Origin: Clostridium aciditolerans | GTDB lineage: Bacteria; Bacillota; Clostridia; Clostridiales; Clostridiaceae | Direction: 5' to 3' | NCBI RefSeq assembly: GCF_016316925.1 | Contig: NZ_JAEEGB010000008.1 | Location: 62,001-126,000, forward strand | DNA: 64,000 nucleotides | In this document: piece after piece, positions 36,290 through 45,268 of the stretch | How positions within the stretch are numbered: position 1 is the stretch's first letter | Layout of the letters: every line of letters begins with the position of its first letter | Made by a program: the position numbers and the translations under genes | The notes under the pieces: generated by a model | What the model saw: the letters and a program-made list of their open reading frames with translations, nothing else | What the model was told of the DNA's origin: nothing | Database searches by the model: none

Positions 36290-38149
36290 ATGGAAAAAAT
36301 AAATTCATATATCCGTACATATTTAGATGTATTATTATTTGTACTTTTAGTAGTAACAAAAGTTCTTATTTATGGAAGACAAATGGAAACCGGTTACTTT
36401 TCATATTTCTCATTATTTCCACCTGTATTTGCCTCTGTTTTACTCCTTGCAGCAATATCACTGCTTTTAAATAGTCAAAGAAGGGTTAGATTTTTATATA
36501 TATGCAATATAGTTATAACAATCTTTATTATAGCGGACCTTACATATTTTAGATACTTTAAGGATGTAATATCTATACCGGTTTTAATAAATGGACTTCA
36601 GTTGGGTGCAGTAAAATCTAGCGTCAGCAATCTTATGAAATTTTCAGATTTTCTGTACGCTATAGATATAATTTTTATATTTCCGAAAATAAATAAATTT
36701 AGATATATAAATAGGATAGAAATACCCCGATCATTAAAATTATCACTTTTTTTCATTCTAATGATTATAAGTTCCGTTATCAATATAAATAGCTTTTATG
36801 ATTTATCTAAGGAGCAACCAAGACTTTTGAGTACATTGTATAATAAGGTTTATATAGTAAAAAATCTTGGCTCGGTTAATTATCACTATTTAGATTTCTA
36901 CAATTCACTCTATGCTAGTGTAAGTAGAAGAACTCCTGTTTCAAAAGAGAAGGAAAGTGAAATAAAAACCTTTTTGCAAACCAATTCCCAAGATACATCT
37001 TCTCTTAAGGGGATTGCAAAGGGTAAAAACCTAATTATGATTCAAGTGGAAGCTCTACAAGGCTTTGTAATAAATAATAAAGTAGAAGGACAGTATATAA
37101 CTCCAAACTTAAATAAATGGGCTAAGAGCAGCGTTTATTTTGATAATTTTTATTATCAAATTGCCGCAGGAGGAACCTCAGATGCTGAATTTATGTCTAA
37201 TAATTCCCTCTATCCAGCAGTTTCTGGTGCAGCCTATTTTTTATATTGTGGTAATGAATTTAATTCCATGCCTAAGAATTTTAGGGACTTAGGCTATGAT
37301 ACTGCTGCTTTACATGGGTATAGGGAGACCTTTTGGAATAGAAATATAATTTATAAGAGATTCGGCTTCAATAATTTCTATAGTGAGAAAAATTATGATA
37401 TAGATGAAACTGTAGGTCTTGGATTGAGTGATAGATCATTTCTTTCTCAATCTGTAGATAAGATTAAAGAACTTAACAAACCTTACTATTCATTTTTAAT
37501 AACCTTAAGTAGCCATTTCCCTTATGATGATGTTGATAATTATGGTAACTTTGACGTCGGACCATACGAGGGAACTCTTTTAGGAAATTATTTAAAAAGT
37601 ATACATTATACCGATGAGCAGCTTGGCATGTTTTTTGATAAACTTGATAAGGAAGGTGTTTTAAAGGATTCGGTAGTAGTATTGTACGGAGATCATTATG
37701 CTATTCCGAAGGATCATATATCTGAGCTTGCTAAATTTTTAAACAAAGATTCATTATCTGATCTTCAGTGGATTAAACTTCAAAAAGTACCTATGATGAT
37801 TCACTTTCCTGATGAATCTAACAAAGGTGTGAACAGTATTTGTGGTGGTCAAATGGATATATACCCAACTATCTGCAGCTTATTTGATATTCCAAATAAT
37901 AATTTAATGGGTAAAGACTTATTTAATTCTAAAGAAGGCAATGTCATTTTTAGAGATGGTTCCTTTATTGACGGCAAGTATTATTATATGGCCCAAACTA
38001 ATACTTATTTCGATATGGTTACTGAAGAGAAAATAAATGAAAATGAAGACCTTAAAAATAGGAAGGAAAATGCTTTAAATCAATTAGAGTATTCGGATGA
38101 AATCTTAAAACATAATTTACTAAAAAAATTTGAAAGTGAAAATCAATAA
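36290..38149 (+). CDS. Lipoteichoic acid synthase-like membrane sulfatase (LtaS family)
   Basis: 619 residues: about five membrane helices in the first 190, then an extracellular sulfatase-fold domain. Catalytic Thr lies in AAGGTSDAEFMSNNS, with further metal ligands in YGDHYAIP and in the SSHFPYDD stretch. LtaS-family enzymes polymerise glycerol phosphate from phosphatidylglycerol onto a glycolipid anchor in the membrane; relatives act as primases or on other polymers, so the exact activity is open. GGAGG lies six bases before the ATG, and a strong terminator follows. Confidence 0.88.
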   Translation: MEKINSYIRTYLDVLLFVLLVVTKVLIYGRQMETGYFSYFSLFPPVFASVLLLAAISLLLNSQRRVRFLYICNIVITIFIIADLTYFRYFKDVISIPVLINGLQLGAVKSSVSNLMKFSDFLYAIDIIFIFPKINKFRYINRIEIPRSLKLSLFFILMIISSVININSFYDLSKEQPRLLSTLYNKVYIVKNLGSVNYHYLDFYNSLYASVSRRTPVSKEKESEIKTFLQTNSQDTSSLKGIAKGKNLIMIQVEALQGFVINNKVEGQYITPNLNKWAKSSVYFDNFYYQIAAGGTSDAEFMSNNSLYPAVSGAAYFLYCGNEFNSMPKNFRDLGYDTAALHGYRETFWNRNIIYKRFGFNNFYSEKNYDIDETVGLGLSDRSFLSQSVDKIKELNKPYYSFLITLSSHFPYDDVDNYGNFDVGPYEGTLLGNYLKSIHYTDEQLGMFFDKLDKEGVLKDSVVVLYGDHYAIPKDHISELAKFLNKDSLSDLQWIKLQKVPMMIHFPDESNKGVNSICGGQMDIYPTICSLFDIPNNNLMGKDLFNSKEGNVIFRDGSFIDGKYYYMAQTNTYFDMVTEEKINENEDLKNRKENALNQLEYSDEILKHNLLKKFESENQ

Positions 38150-38153
38150 ATTT

Positions 38154-38189
38154 AAAAGGTTATTTCAGTAATATGAAATAACCTTTTTT
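38154..38189 (+). terminator. Terminator of the LTA synthase-like gene
   Basis: AAAAGGTTATTTCA and TGAAATAACCTTTT form a perfect stem followed by TTTTTTG on the plus strand. Confidence 0.88.
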
Positions 38190-38272
38190 GTATATTTTTT
38201 CTTTTGAAAAGGGTTTACAAGTATTAATGAAGAATATTTATAAAAGATCGAACTTTTGAAAGGAGTATATTT

Positions 38273-38794
38273 ATGTTAAAAAGAATAAAATTAAACATGG
38301 ATTTAATCGAAGCTATGCTTTATTTTTGGCAAGCTACAAATGACAGAGAAAAGGTTTCCGAAAAATATCTTAATGATGTATCGAATATGGATGGTTTAAC
38401 TCTTATATATGATAATGAGTTTAATGCTGAATCTGTTCGTAAGGTGCTCAGTGCTATAACTAATAGAGAGCCATTTTCTCCTGGCAATAAAAAAGAAGGA
38501 AGATTTTGGAACAACAATATGTGGATGATGGAGGATCTAGAATATACTAACTTAATGATTCAACCTCTAAAAAAACTTAACTTAGATGATCTTATAGAAA
38601 AACTCCAAAATGAAAAATATGAAGAATTAGAAGTTATAATTTCTCCTATGCATTTAGATGAGTATAAAATTGCAGATAATAAATTAGTTATAAATTTCTT
38701 CAGAGTAAAACCTGGTGACATAGATGATAATCTATACATCAATGAGAAAGAAATAAAAACTTACATAGAAGAAAAACTTAAAGAACTTCTATAA
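38273..38794 (+). CDS. TDE2712-like family protein of unknown function
   Basis: 173 residues, soluble, with no signal peptide. The segment RKVLSAITNREPFSPGNKKE, followed by GRFWNNNMWMMEDLE, matches my memory of the TDE2712 family found in Firmicutes and spirochaetes. No catalytic motif is evident. It has its own AAAGGAG site and stands alone between two terminators. Confidence 0.6.
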   Translation: MLKRIKLNMDLIEAMLYFWQATNDREKVSEKYLNDVSNMDGLTLIYDNEFNAESVRKVLSAITNREPFSPGNKKEGRFWNNNMWMMEDLEYTNLMIQPLKKLNLDDLIEKLQNEKYEELEVIISPMHLDEYKIADNKLVINFFRVKPGDIDDNLYINEKEIKTYIEEKLKELL

Positions 38795-38838
38795 AAAATA
38801 CTATTAGGACTGCTTAATTTATGCAGTCCTAATAGTAC
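38792..38838 (-). terminator. Terminator of the 46-residue gene
   Basis: ATACTATTAGGACTGC and GCAGTCCTAATAGTACT pair over about 15 bases. On the minus strand TATTTTTTA follows. The stem contains the stop codon of the small minus-strand gene and lies directly after the plus-strand TDE2712-like gene. Confidence 0.82.
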
Positions 38839-38969
38839 TTGCTGGTTAATCCTCTATAGGGCATTTCAACACCCATTATAGTAGGATAATAATCCTTTGA
38901 ATCTTCTTCTTTGTTTTCCTTACTTTCTGTCTTTTCTTCATATAATTCTTCATCTGGTTTATCTTTCAT
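38829..38969 (-). CDS. Small acidic hypothetical protein (46 aa)
   Basis: A 46-residue frame starting MKDKPDEELYEEKTESKENK and ending MPYRGLTSKYY. GAGGTG lies seven bases before the ATG, and a terminator hairpin covers its stop codon, which together support a real gene. The protein is hydrophilic and Glu/Lys-rich. It is not recognised. Confidence 0.58.
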   Translation of the reverse strand: MKDKPDEELYEEKTESKENKEEDSKDYYPTIMGVEMPYRGLTSKYY

Positions 38970-39031
38970 TAAACTCACCTCTGAGTTTATCTTTTCCAAG
39001 GTAAAGCCATTATATTAATATGTTTATAAAA

Positions 39032-39496
39032 TTATTTTAGATCCTTAATAAGATTTGACATTTCTATTGCTGTCATTGCCGCATCATATCCCTTATTTCC
39101 AGCCTTAGTTCCTGCTCTTTCAATTGCCTGTTCTATACTCTCAGTTGTTAGCACCCCAAAGATTACTGGCATATCAGAATGTAGTGATACATGTGCTACT
39201 CCTTTTGATACTTCGCTGCAAACATAATCAAAATGAGGAGTTGAACCTCTAATTACTGCACCTAAACATATTATTGCATCATACTTTTTCATTGCTGCCA
39301 TCTTTTGAGCTATCAATGGGATTTCAAATGCTCCTGGTACCCAGCTTACTTCTATATTTTCCTCTGGTGCTCCATGTCTCTTTAAGCAATCTATAGCTCC
39401 ACCAAGAAGCTTTGAACCTATAAACTCATTAAACCTTCCAACTATTATTCCAAACTTTAATCCTTCCGCTGTTAACTTTCCTTCATATACTTTCAT
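39032..39496 (-). CDS. ribH: 6,7-dimethyl-8-ribityllumazine synthase RibH
   Basis: 154 residues with the lumazine synthase motifs [43 protein letters not shown] and the final [13 protein letters not shown]. It condenses the pyrimidine from RibD with the butanone phosphate from RibBA. It is the last gene of ribD-ribE-ribBA-ribH. AGGAGG precedes the ATG. Confidence 0.97.
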   Translation of the reverse strand: MKVYEGKLTAEGLKFGIIVGRFNEFIGSKLLGGAIDCLKRHGAPEENIEVSWVPGAFEIPLIAQKMAAMKKYDAIICLGAVIRGSTPHFDYVCSEVSKGVAHVSLHSDMPVIFGVLTTESIEQAIERAGTKAGNKGYDAAMTAIEMSNLIKDLK

Positions 39497-39529
39497 CCTT
39501 TATTCCTCCTATAACTATTTAAATTATTT

Positions 39530-40729
39530 TTATAAATTAAGTAGGTGCCCCATTTTTTCTTTTTTTGTTCTCATGTAATGTTCACTCTCTTTCGCATGCT
39601 CAATTTGTATTGGCACTCTATCTACTATTTCAATACCATAGCCGGAAAGTCCAGCTATTTTTTTAGGATTATTAGTTAAAAGTCTAACTTTTTTTATACC
39701 TAGATCTTGAAGTATCTGTGCTCCTATTCCATAATCTCTTAAATCTGCTGGAAACCCTAGTGCAATATTTGCTTCCACTGTATCCATACCCTTTTCTTGA
39801 AGGGCGTAAGCCTTAAGCTTATTTATAAGTCCTATGCCTCTTCCCTCCTGCCTCATATATAGAAGTACACCTTTTCCCTCACTCTCTATTTGTGTCATTG
39901 CTGCTGCTAATTGATCTCCGCAGTCACATCTTAAGGAATGGAATACATCACCTGTTAAGCATTCAGAATGTACTCTTACTAGAACTGGCTCATCTCCAAA
40001 ATTTTCGCCTTTAACAAAAGCCACATGATGTTCTCCTGTTAATGTATTTTCATACCCTACTGCTCTAAACTCACCAAATTTAGTTGGTATGTTTGCTTCT
40101 GCCGCTGCCTTTATAAATATGTCATTTTTTCTTCTGTAAGCTATTAAATCAGCTATAGTTATAATTTTTAAATTATGCTTTTCAACAAATTCCATAAGCT
40201 GAGGGACTCTAGCCATTGTTCCATCTTCATTCATTATTTCGCAAATTACACCTGCTGGATAAAGCCCAGACATACGAGCCAAATCTACTGCTGCTTCAGT
40301 ATGCCCCGCTCTTGTAAGTACTCCACCTTCCTTTGCTTCTAATGGAAATATGTGTCCTGGTCTTTTAAAGTCATCACCATTAGAACTCGATATTAATTTT
40401 TGTATAGTCAATGCTCTGTCATAGGCAGAAATACCAGTAGAAGTACCTACCGCATCAACAGATATTGTGAAAGCCGTATAAAATTTATCAGTATTATCCT
40501 TAACCATATGATCAATATTAAGTTCTTTAAGTCTTTCTCCTGTCATAGGTGTGCATATAAGCCCTCTTCCATACTTAGCCATAAAATTTATATTTTCATG
40601 AGTAGCCTTTTCTGCAGCCATTAGAAGATCCCCTTCATTTTCACGGCTCTCATCATCTACTACAACAATCATTTTTCCTTCTCGTATATCCACTAATGCC
40701 TCTTCTATAGTGTTAAATTTGTATCCCAT
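39530..40729 (-). CDS. ribBA: Bifunctional DHBP synthase / GTP cyclohydrolase II RibBA
   Basis: 399 residues. The N-terminal half makes 3,4-dihydroxy-2-butanone 4-phosphate ([27 protein letters not shown]). The C-terminal half opens the GTP ring, with zinc ligands in [20 protein letters not shown] and the motif RQEGRGIGL. The start at 40729 is nine bases after GGGAG; an ATG three codons upstream touches the site. A 250-base cluster of family 2 repeats separates it from ribE. Confidence 0.96.
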   Translation of the reverse strand: MGYKFNTIEEALVDIREGKMIVVVDDESRENEGDLLMAAEKATHENINFMAKYGRGLICTPMTGERLKELNIDHMVKDNTDKFYTAFTISVDAVGTSTGISAYDRALTIQKLISSSNGDDFKRPGHIFPLEAKEGGVLTRAGHTEAAVDLARMSGLYPAGVICEIMNEDGTMARVPQLMEFVEKHNLKIITIADLIAYRRKNDIFIKAAAEANIPTKFGEFRAVGYENTLTGEHHVAFVKGENFGDEPVLVRVHSECLTGDVFHSLRCDCGDQLAAAMTQIESEGKGVLLYMRQEGRGIGLINKLKAYALQEKGMDTVEANIALGFPADLRDYGIGAQILQDLGIKKVRLLTNNPKKIAGLSGYGIEIVDRVPIQIEHAKESEHYMRTKKEKMGHLLNL

Positions 40730-40781
40730 ATTGTACATCTCCCTTTCGATAAATTGATATGTTTAAAGTTACTTATTTTTT

Positions 40782-41030
40782 ATATGAAACTCCTTCTCCT
40801 ATCGTCGAATGAGTAAGCGATCATCTTAAAATCATAGATTTTGGATGCCTGCTTATATGAAACTCCTTCTCCTATCGTCGAATGAGTACTCGCTGAGTAA
40901 GCGATTCACTTCAAATCAGAGATTTGAGTTCTCTGCTTAAGCGACCATCTCAAAATCAGCACTCTGTGTAAGCGACTATCTCCAAATCATAGATTTGGGA
41001 TATCTGCTTAAGATTTTGGATGTCTGCTTA
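40782..41030. repeat. Cluster of family 2 repeat units inside the riboflavin operon, one nested
   Basis: Four 42-nt palindromic cores lie at 40814-40855, 40898-40939, 40938-41030 (interrupted) and 40969-41010. Each begins TAAGCG and ends GCTTA. The third is split after CAAAATCA by GCACTCTGTG plus the complete fourth core and then resumes with AGATTTTGGATG. Two copies are preceded by GAAACTCCTTCTCCTATCG. On the minus strand the last core provides the ribE stop codon. Confidence 0.78.
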
Positions 41031-41681
41031 CATGAATCCATATTCCTTAAGCAAATTTTCTGTAACTCCCTTTTGCCTGCTTTCTTCCGTATCTTTCATA
41101 AATAAAAGTCTTTCAACATATTTTCCTACCATATCACATTCAATATTTACTTCATCTCCAACTTTTTTTCCATGAAGAGTAGCTTCTTCCTTCGTATGTG
41201 GTATAAGTGAAACTTTAAAAAAATTATCTCCTAAATCAGCAACTGTAAGACTAATACCATCTATAGTTACAGAACCTTTTAAAACTATGTATCTTAAAAG
41301 ATTAGAATCGCTTTCTACTGTAATCCATGTAGCTATATCTTCATTTTTTGTACCTACAATTTTTCCTGTACCATCTATGTGTCCACTTACTATATGCCCT
41401 CCAAATCTTGCTCCAAGAGCCATAGCTCTTTCAAGATTAACCTTACTTTTTTTACCTAACTTGCCCAAATTGCTTTTTCTCAAAGTTTCTGCCATAACAT
41501 CTACAGTAAAACAATTTTCATTAAAACTAGTTACAGTTAAACAAACACCATTAACTGCGATGCTATCACCTAACTTCACATCTTCTAGTACTTTTTTTGC
41601 TTTTATTGTAAGCCTGGCAGATTTTTCTCCACTAAAAATATTAGTTATTTCTCCAATCTCCTCTACTAAACCTGTAAACAT
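41028..41681 (-). CDS. ribE: Riboflavin synthase alpha subunit RibE
   Basis: 217 residues with two lumazine-binding repeats: MFTGLVEEIGEI and IAVNGVCLTV in the first, GGHIVSGHIDGTGKIV and VTIDGISLTVADL in the second. It dismutates two ribityllumazine molecules into riboflavin. The stop codon TAA is the first three bases of a family 2 repeat core, so the repeat lies exactly at the gene end. The length is normal, so little or no coding sequence has been lost. Confidence 0.95.
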   Translation of the reverse strand: MFTGLVEEIGEITNIFSGEKSARLTIKAKKVLEDVKLGDSIAVNGVCLTVTSFNENCFTVDVMAETLRKSNLGKLGKKSKVNLERAMALGARFGGHIVSGHIDGTGKIVGTKNEDIATWITVESDSNLLRYIVLKGSVTIDGISLTVADLGDNFFKVSLIPHTKEEATLHGKKVGDEVNIECDMVGKYVERLLFMKDTEESRQKGVTENLLKEYGFM

Positions 41682-41696
41682 ATAATCACCACCATG

Positions 41697-42815
41697 TTAA
41701 GAATATAAGTACCCTTGTAACAGTAAGTCACTTCCAAACACTCTATATGTAATATCTTTAACCTTTATTGCTTCATTCATTTTTTCTATCCCCTGTCCTT
41801 CAATTGGAGTTTTAGAGCTTTTGCCTCCAACAATTTTTGGCGCTATAAAGCACATGATTTTATCCACTATCCCACAGCTTACAGCAGCAAAATTTAATTC
41901 GGCCCCTCCTTCTAGTAATATGCTATCTATGCCTAGCTTACCTAGCTCATTGATCAAATGACTTAAGTCTACTTTATTATTTTTATCCTTAGGAGTGATT
42001 ATAACTTTTACTCCTTTTTCTTCTAAAATGTCTTTCTTTTCATTATCGGAGCCCTCTGTACATGCAATTATTACTTCTCTTTCATTCAAGGTTTCTAAGA
42101 TTTTTGACTCCATAGGTATCCTCAATTTAGAATCTACTATTATGGCTTTAGGACTTTTACCACTGCCCTCTTTTAATCTTGTAGTAAGCAACGGATCATC
42201 TGCTATTACTGTACCTATACCTACCATTATCCCCATAACCTTGTTTCTTATCTTATGAACATATTCCCTTGACTCTTCTCCACTTATCCACTTTGATTCT
42301 CCTGTATAAGTGGAAATTTTACCATCAATAGTCATTGCAGTTTTTAAAATTACAAAAGGTATTTTTTTTGTTATGTATTTAATAAATATTTCATTTAATT
42401 TTTTTGCTTCATTTTCTAAAACCCCAGTGATAACTTCAACACCCTTTTCTCTTAAAAAATTAATGCCTCTTCCTGCTACCAATGGATTTGGATCTTCCAT
42501 GGAAATAATCACTCTTTTTATACCTGCTTTTATAATAGCTTCTACACAAGGAGGTGTTTTACCATAGTGACTACAGGGTTCTAAGCTTACATAGATATCA
42601 GCACCTGATGCTTTTTCTGCTGCCTCCCCTAGTGCGTAAACTTCCGCGTGTGGTCCTCCATAAAACTTATGATAACCTTTTCCAACTATTTCTCCATTTT
42701 TCACAACTACTGCACCTACTAAAGGATTTGGATTTACTGCTCCTTCTCCTTTTTTAGCTAAACCTAGTGCAATACTCATATAGTATTCATAAGAGTTATT
42801 ATAACCTCTGTCCAT
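41697..42815 (-). CDS. ribD: Bifunctional riboflavin deaminase/reductase RibD
   Basis: 372 residues. The N-terminal deaminase has zinc ligands in GGPHAEVYAL and LEPCSHYGKTPPC. The C-terminal reductase begins FVILKTAMTIDGKIST and has SILLEGGAELNFA. It converts the first pyrimidine intermediate in two steps. It is the first gene of the operon, about 310 bases after the FMN riboswitch, and lies 15 bases before ribE. Confidence 0.96.
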   Translation of the reverse strand: MDRGYNNSYEYYMSIALGLAKKGEGAVNPNPLVGAVVVKNGEIVGKGYHKFYGGPHAEVYALGEAAEKASGADIYVSLEPCSHYGKTPPCVEAIIKAGIKRVIISMEDPNPLVAGRGINFLREKGVEVITGVLENEAKKLNEIFIKYITKKIPFVILKTAMTIDGKISTYTGESKWISGEESREYVHKIRNKVMGIMVGIGTVIADDPLLTTRLKEGSGKSPKAIIVDSKLRIPMESKILETLNEREVIIACTEGSDNEKKDILEEKGVKVIITPKDKNNKVDLSHLINELGKLGIDSILLEGGAELNFAAVSCGIVDKIMCFIAPKIVGGKSSKTPIEGQGIEKMNEAIKVKDITYRVFGSDLLLQGYLYS

Positions 42816-43026
42816 TTTCTCACCTCTTCAATCTATGATTATTAAATATATTATTATTATTTTACATATTTTATATAAATTTACATTGAAAAAAAATGAA
42901 GATATGCACATACCGATATTTCTTTGTCTACATTTTAGTATTCCATAAACTCGGTACATAATGCTTATATTATGTATTTTAAAATTAATAAAGGTCCTGA
43001 TGACGCAGTATGACTCAAAATCCATT

Positions 43027-43060
43027 AGCATACTGACTAGTTATTTTTTAAAGATGCCTA
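43027..43060. repeat. Family 3 half element in the ribD leader
   Basis: GCATACTGACTAGTTATTTTTTAAAGATGCCT is the right end of a family 3 element, close to the end at 405-438. The left partner is not clear. It lies immediately downstream of the FMN riboswitch terminator, between it and ribD. Confidence 0.5.
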
Positions 43061-43088
43061 AAAGCCCCTGAAAAAACTTTCAGGGGCT
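43059..43088 (-). terminator. FMN riboswitch terminator
   Basis: AGCCCCTGAAA and TTTCAGGGGCT form an 11-pair stem followed on the minus strand by TTTTA. It lies 36 bases after the aptamer and is its expression platform, stopping transcription when FMN is bound. Confidence 0.9.
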
Positions 43089-43123
43089 CATATGTCAAAT
43101 ATAAATACTGACAAATAATAATA

Positions 43124-43236
43124 ATCTTTCTTTCATCCAGACTTTACTGTCGGTACTGGAGTTTCACCAGTTCATGCTGATTACTCAGCTCGCGGACTTT
43201 ACCGCCGGTCGGGAATTACACCCTGCCCTGAAAGTT
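43124..43236 (-). promoter_or_regulatory. FMN riboswitch (RFN element)
   Basis: On the minus strand the conserved RFN blocks are all present: AGGGCAGGGTGTAATTCCCG, ACCGGCGGTAAAGTCCGCG, the CTGGTGAAACTCCAG arm, and ACCGACAGTAAAGTCTGGAT with GAAAGA at the end. It binds FMN and lowers expression of the riboflavin operon. Confidence 0.98.
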
Positions 43237-43265
43237 TAATATATTGAATTTTTAATCACAAATTC

Positions 43266-43294
43266 AATATATATTATTCTAATAATTTTGTCAA
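43266..43294 (-). promoter_or_regulatory. Sigma-A promoter of the riboflavin operon
   Basis: On the minus strand TTGACA (43289-43294) and TATATT (43266-43271) are 17 bases apart. The start would fall near 43259. An inverted repeat, AATATATTGAATTT with AAATTCAATATAT, overlaps the -10 box and the start site. Confidence 0.88.
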
Positions 43295-43377
43295 TTAATT
43301 TTATAAAATTTCCTCTATATTTAATAAAAATACATAACTCTATTCTGTTATTTACATTTTATTGTATAATAGTTATA

Positions 43378-43448
43378 TGAAACTCCTTCTCCTACTGTCG
43401 AATGAGTAAGCGACCATATCAAAATCATAGATTTTGTATGTCTGCTTA
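43378..43448 (+). repeat. Family 2 repeat unit
   Basis: GAAACTCCTTCTCCTACTGTCGAATGAG precedes the 42-nt core (43407-43448), which begins TAAGCGACCATATC and ends GTATGTCTGCTTA. It lies upstream of the riboflavin promoter and of the divergent MetH-activation-domain gene. Confidence 0.75.
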
Positions 43449-43536
43449 TAGGATTCAAAGATTGAAAGTTTAGTTATTAATCAACATATAGTATCAATTT
43501 GAAAATAAATTTTTAAATTCTTTAGGGGGAAAATTT

Positions 43537-44172
43537 ATGGAGGTTGTATTAGATTTTAATTTTAAGCTAGATAAAAAAATAGTAATTAATACTCTAAAAT
43601 CTTACTGCGAAACAATAACTGATGAAGAAATCAGTTCAATATACGAAGCCTTGCTGCCTGTTCTGTATGAGTCTGTACAGCCAACAGGAATATTCAACAT
43701 AGATATAAAGGGTAAAGACTTTACTTTTGATGTAATTAATGACTTTGACCACATTGTATATTGTATTGTTACCATAGGAGACAAAATTACTGAAAAGGTA
43801 AATGAGTTTTTTTCTTACGCTAAGATGAAGGAAGCTATGGTTCTTGATGCTATGGCCACATCTTACCTTTTTGAAATAAGTTCTCAGCTATTCGATCATA
43901 TATATGAAAAAGTTAAAATATTAGGATTAGGACTTAGTCACAGAATAGCTCCTGGTGATGGAGAAATTCCCCTTTGGTATCAAAAAAACATTCTAGATGC
44001 ACTGGATTCGAAAAATTTTCTTGGAATATATGTAAATGAAGACTTCATGCTTACATCTCTTCGATCACTAGCATATATTTATGGGGCAGATGAGCATAAA
44101 CCTTTAAGCGCCGTAGACCACGATTGCAGTAGATGCTCAAACAAGGGATTTTGCAGCATGAAAAAATATTAG
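43537..44172 (+). CDS. Vitamin B12-dependent methionine synthase activation-domain protein
   Basis: 211 residues matching the stand-alone MetH activation-domain group: VTIGDKITEKVNEFF, the ATSYLFEISSQLFDHI helix and the RIAPGDGEIPLWYQKNILDA loop. The C-terminus has a Cys cluster, DCSRCSNKGFCSMKKY, that may bind iron-sulphur or metal. In MetH this domain binds S-adenosylmethionine for reductive reactivation of cobalamin; in clostridia separate copies serve corrinoid enzymes. No corrinoid enzyme gene is adjacent. The start follows AGGGGG by about eight bases. Confidence 0.85.
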   Translation: MEVVLDFNFKLDKKIVINTLKSYCETITDEEISSIYEALLPVLYESVQPTGIFNIDIKGKDFTFDVINDFDHIVYCIVTIGDKITEKVNEFFSYAKMKEAMVLDAMATSYLFEISSQLFDHIYEKVKILGLGLSHRIAPGDGEIPLWYQKNILDALDSKNFLGIYVNEDFMLTSLRSLAYIYGADEHKPLSAVDHDCSRCSNKGFCSMKKY

Positions 44173-44182
44173 CTATAGCACA

Positions 44183-44232
44183 AACAGGATTCTTGCTTTC
44201 AGATTAAAATTTTTTGTAAGTCATCGGATAAA
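44183..44232. repeat. Family 4 repeat, short form
   Basis: AACAGGATTCTTG at the left and CATCGGATAAA at the right match the ends of the element at 25138-25268, but the two long hairpins have been lost and only TTTCAGATT remains of the first. It lies between the MetH-activation-domain gene and the first LysO gene. Confidence 0.65.
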
Positions 44233-44263
44233 TCAAAATTTAACTACGGAGGTGGAATGGAAA

Positions 44264-44542
44264 GTGTGGACTATTTTGATTTCTTTATCGATTGGTATTC
44301 TTATAGGCTATTTTTTTAACCTAAGTGACAAGCAAAAGAGTTATAACGGACGTATACAGCAAATAGGTGTTATTTTTCTTTTGTTCTGTATGGGAGCATC
44401 AGCTGGAGGTAATAAATCTATTATGGTCAACTTAAAAAATATAGGCAAAATATCTTTGACCTTTGCCCTATTGACTTCTATATGCAGTATAATTTTAGTT
44501 TTCTTTGTAACTTCCTATTTTATGAGAGGAGGAGAGGAGTAA
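44264..44542 (+). CDS. LysO-family transporter, N-terminal subunit
   Basis: About 92 residues with three membrane helices. The GCMGASAGGNK-like segment (CMGASAGGNKSIM) is the first half of the lysine exporter LysO (DUF340). In E. coli LysO is one chain of about 300 residues; here it is two overlapping genes. The start codon is uncertain: GTG at 44264 is 11 bases after GGAGG, while GTG at 44252 overlaps that site. An ATG between them is out of frame. The stop codon overlaps the next start as TAATG. Confidence 0.75.
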   Translation: MWTILISLSIGILIGYFFNLSDKQKSYNGRIQQIGVIFLLFCMGASAGGNKSIMVNLKNIGKISLTFALLTSICSIILVFFVTSYFMRGGEE

Positions 44543-45144
44543 TGACAGGCTCAATAATTATTGCAGTTATTGCTGGAATGTTGTGTGGATACTTTGTAAT
44601 GCCTCAAAATATAACAGATAATCTCAATACTTTATCTACTATATCTCTGAACTTTTTAATATTATCTATTGGAATTGATGTAGGATCAAATAAAAGTCTA
44701 ATTAAGAATTTAAAAAAGAGCGGTTTTAAAATTATATTAATTCCTGCTTGTATTATTCTCGGAAGTTTCGCTGGTGGTATTTTAACTGCATTAATTTATA
44801 ATCTTTCCTTTAAATCTAGCTTATCTATAGCCTCTGGTTTTGGCTGGTATAGTCTTTCAGGAATACTGCTTACGAATCTAGATGGCGCGCAGGTAGGAAC
44901 TACGGCTTTCCTTACAAATGTATTTAGAGAGCTTATTGCTGTTGTACTAATACCTGTAGTAGCTGTAAAGCTAAACCACTACACAGCAATAGCACCTGCT
45001 GGTGCTACTTCAATGGACACAACTTTACCTTTAATAGCAAAAGCTACAACTCCAGAAATTACTGTAATTTCTTTCTTAAATGGAGTTATATTAAGCTCAT
45101 TAGTGCCAATATTTATATCATTTTTTTATACATTGAATTGGTAG
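44542..45144 (+). CDS. LysO-family lysine exporter, C-terminal subunit
   Basis: 200 residues with about six membrane helices. Family motifs are SIGIDVGSNKSL, SGFGWYSLSG, FLTNVFREL and PAGATSMDTTLPLI. LysO exports lysine and thialysine. The start at 44542 follows GAGGAG and overlaps the stop codon of the N-terminal subunit by one base, so the two are co-translated and probably form one transporter. Confidence 0.88.
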   Translation: MTGSIIIAVIAGMLCGYFVMPQNITDNLNTLSTISLNFLILSIGIDVGSNKSLIKNLKKSGFKIILIPACIILGSFAGGILTALIYNLSFKSSLSIASGFGWYSLSGILLTNLDGAQVGTTAFLTNVFRELIAVVLIPVVAVKLNHYTAIAPAGATSMDTTLPLIAKATTPEITVISFLNGVILSSLVPIFISFFYTLNW

Positions 45145-45205
45145 TATAGAAATGCACTTTAGAAATTTAGCTTATACATAATAGTATTACCAAACTTCAG
45201 CAGAT

Positions 45206-45255
45206 AAAAAAATTAGGCTATTCTATAATTTTCAACTATAGGAATAACCTAATTT
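45206..45255. terminator. Bidirectional terminator after lysO genes
   Basis: AAATTAGGCTATTCTATA and TATAGGAATAACCTAATTT form an 18-pair stem with one mismatch and A/T tracts on both sides. It separates the plus-strand LysO genes from the minus-strand small membrane protein gene. Confidence 0.85.
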
Positions 45256-45268
45256 ATATGTTACTAGC

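Noticed and set aside
36217-36474. An 85-codon plus-strand frame upstream of the LTA synthase-like gene
   Set aside because: It overlaps the start of the LTA synthase-like gene in another frame, lacks a ribosome binding site, and has no recognisable motif.
40782-41030. CRISPR array in the riboflavin operon
   Set aside because: The units are palindromic, unequal in spacing and partly nested, and there are no unique spacers of constant length or cas genes.
42828-43031. A 67-codon reading frame between the FMN riboswitch and ribD
   Set aside because: It has no ribosome binding site, its composition is that of translated AT-rich DNA, and it overlaps a repeat end.
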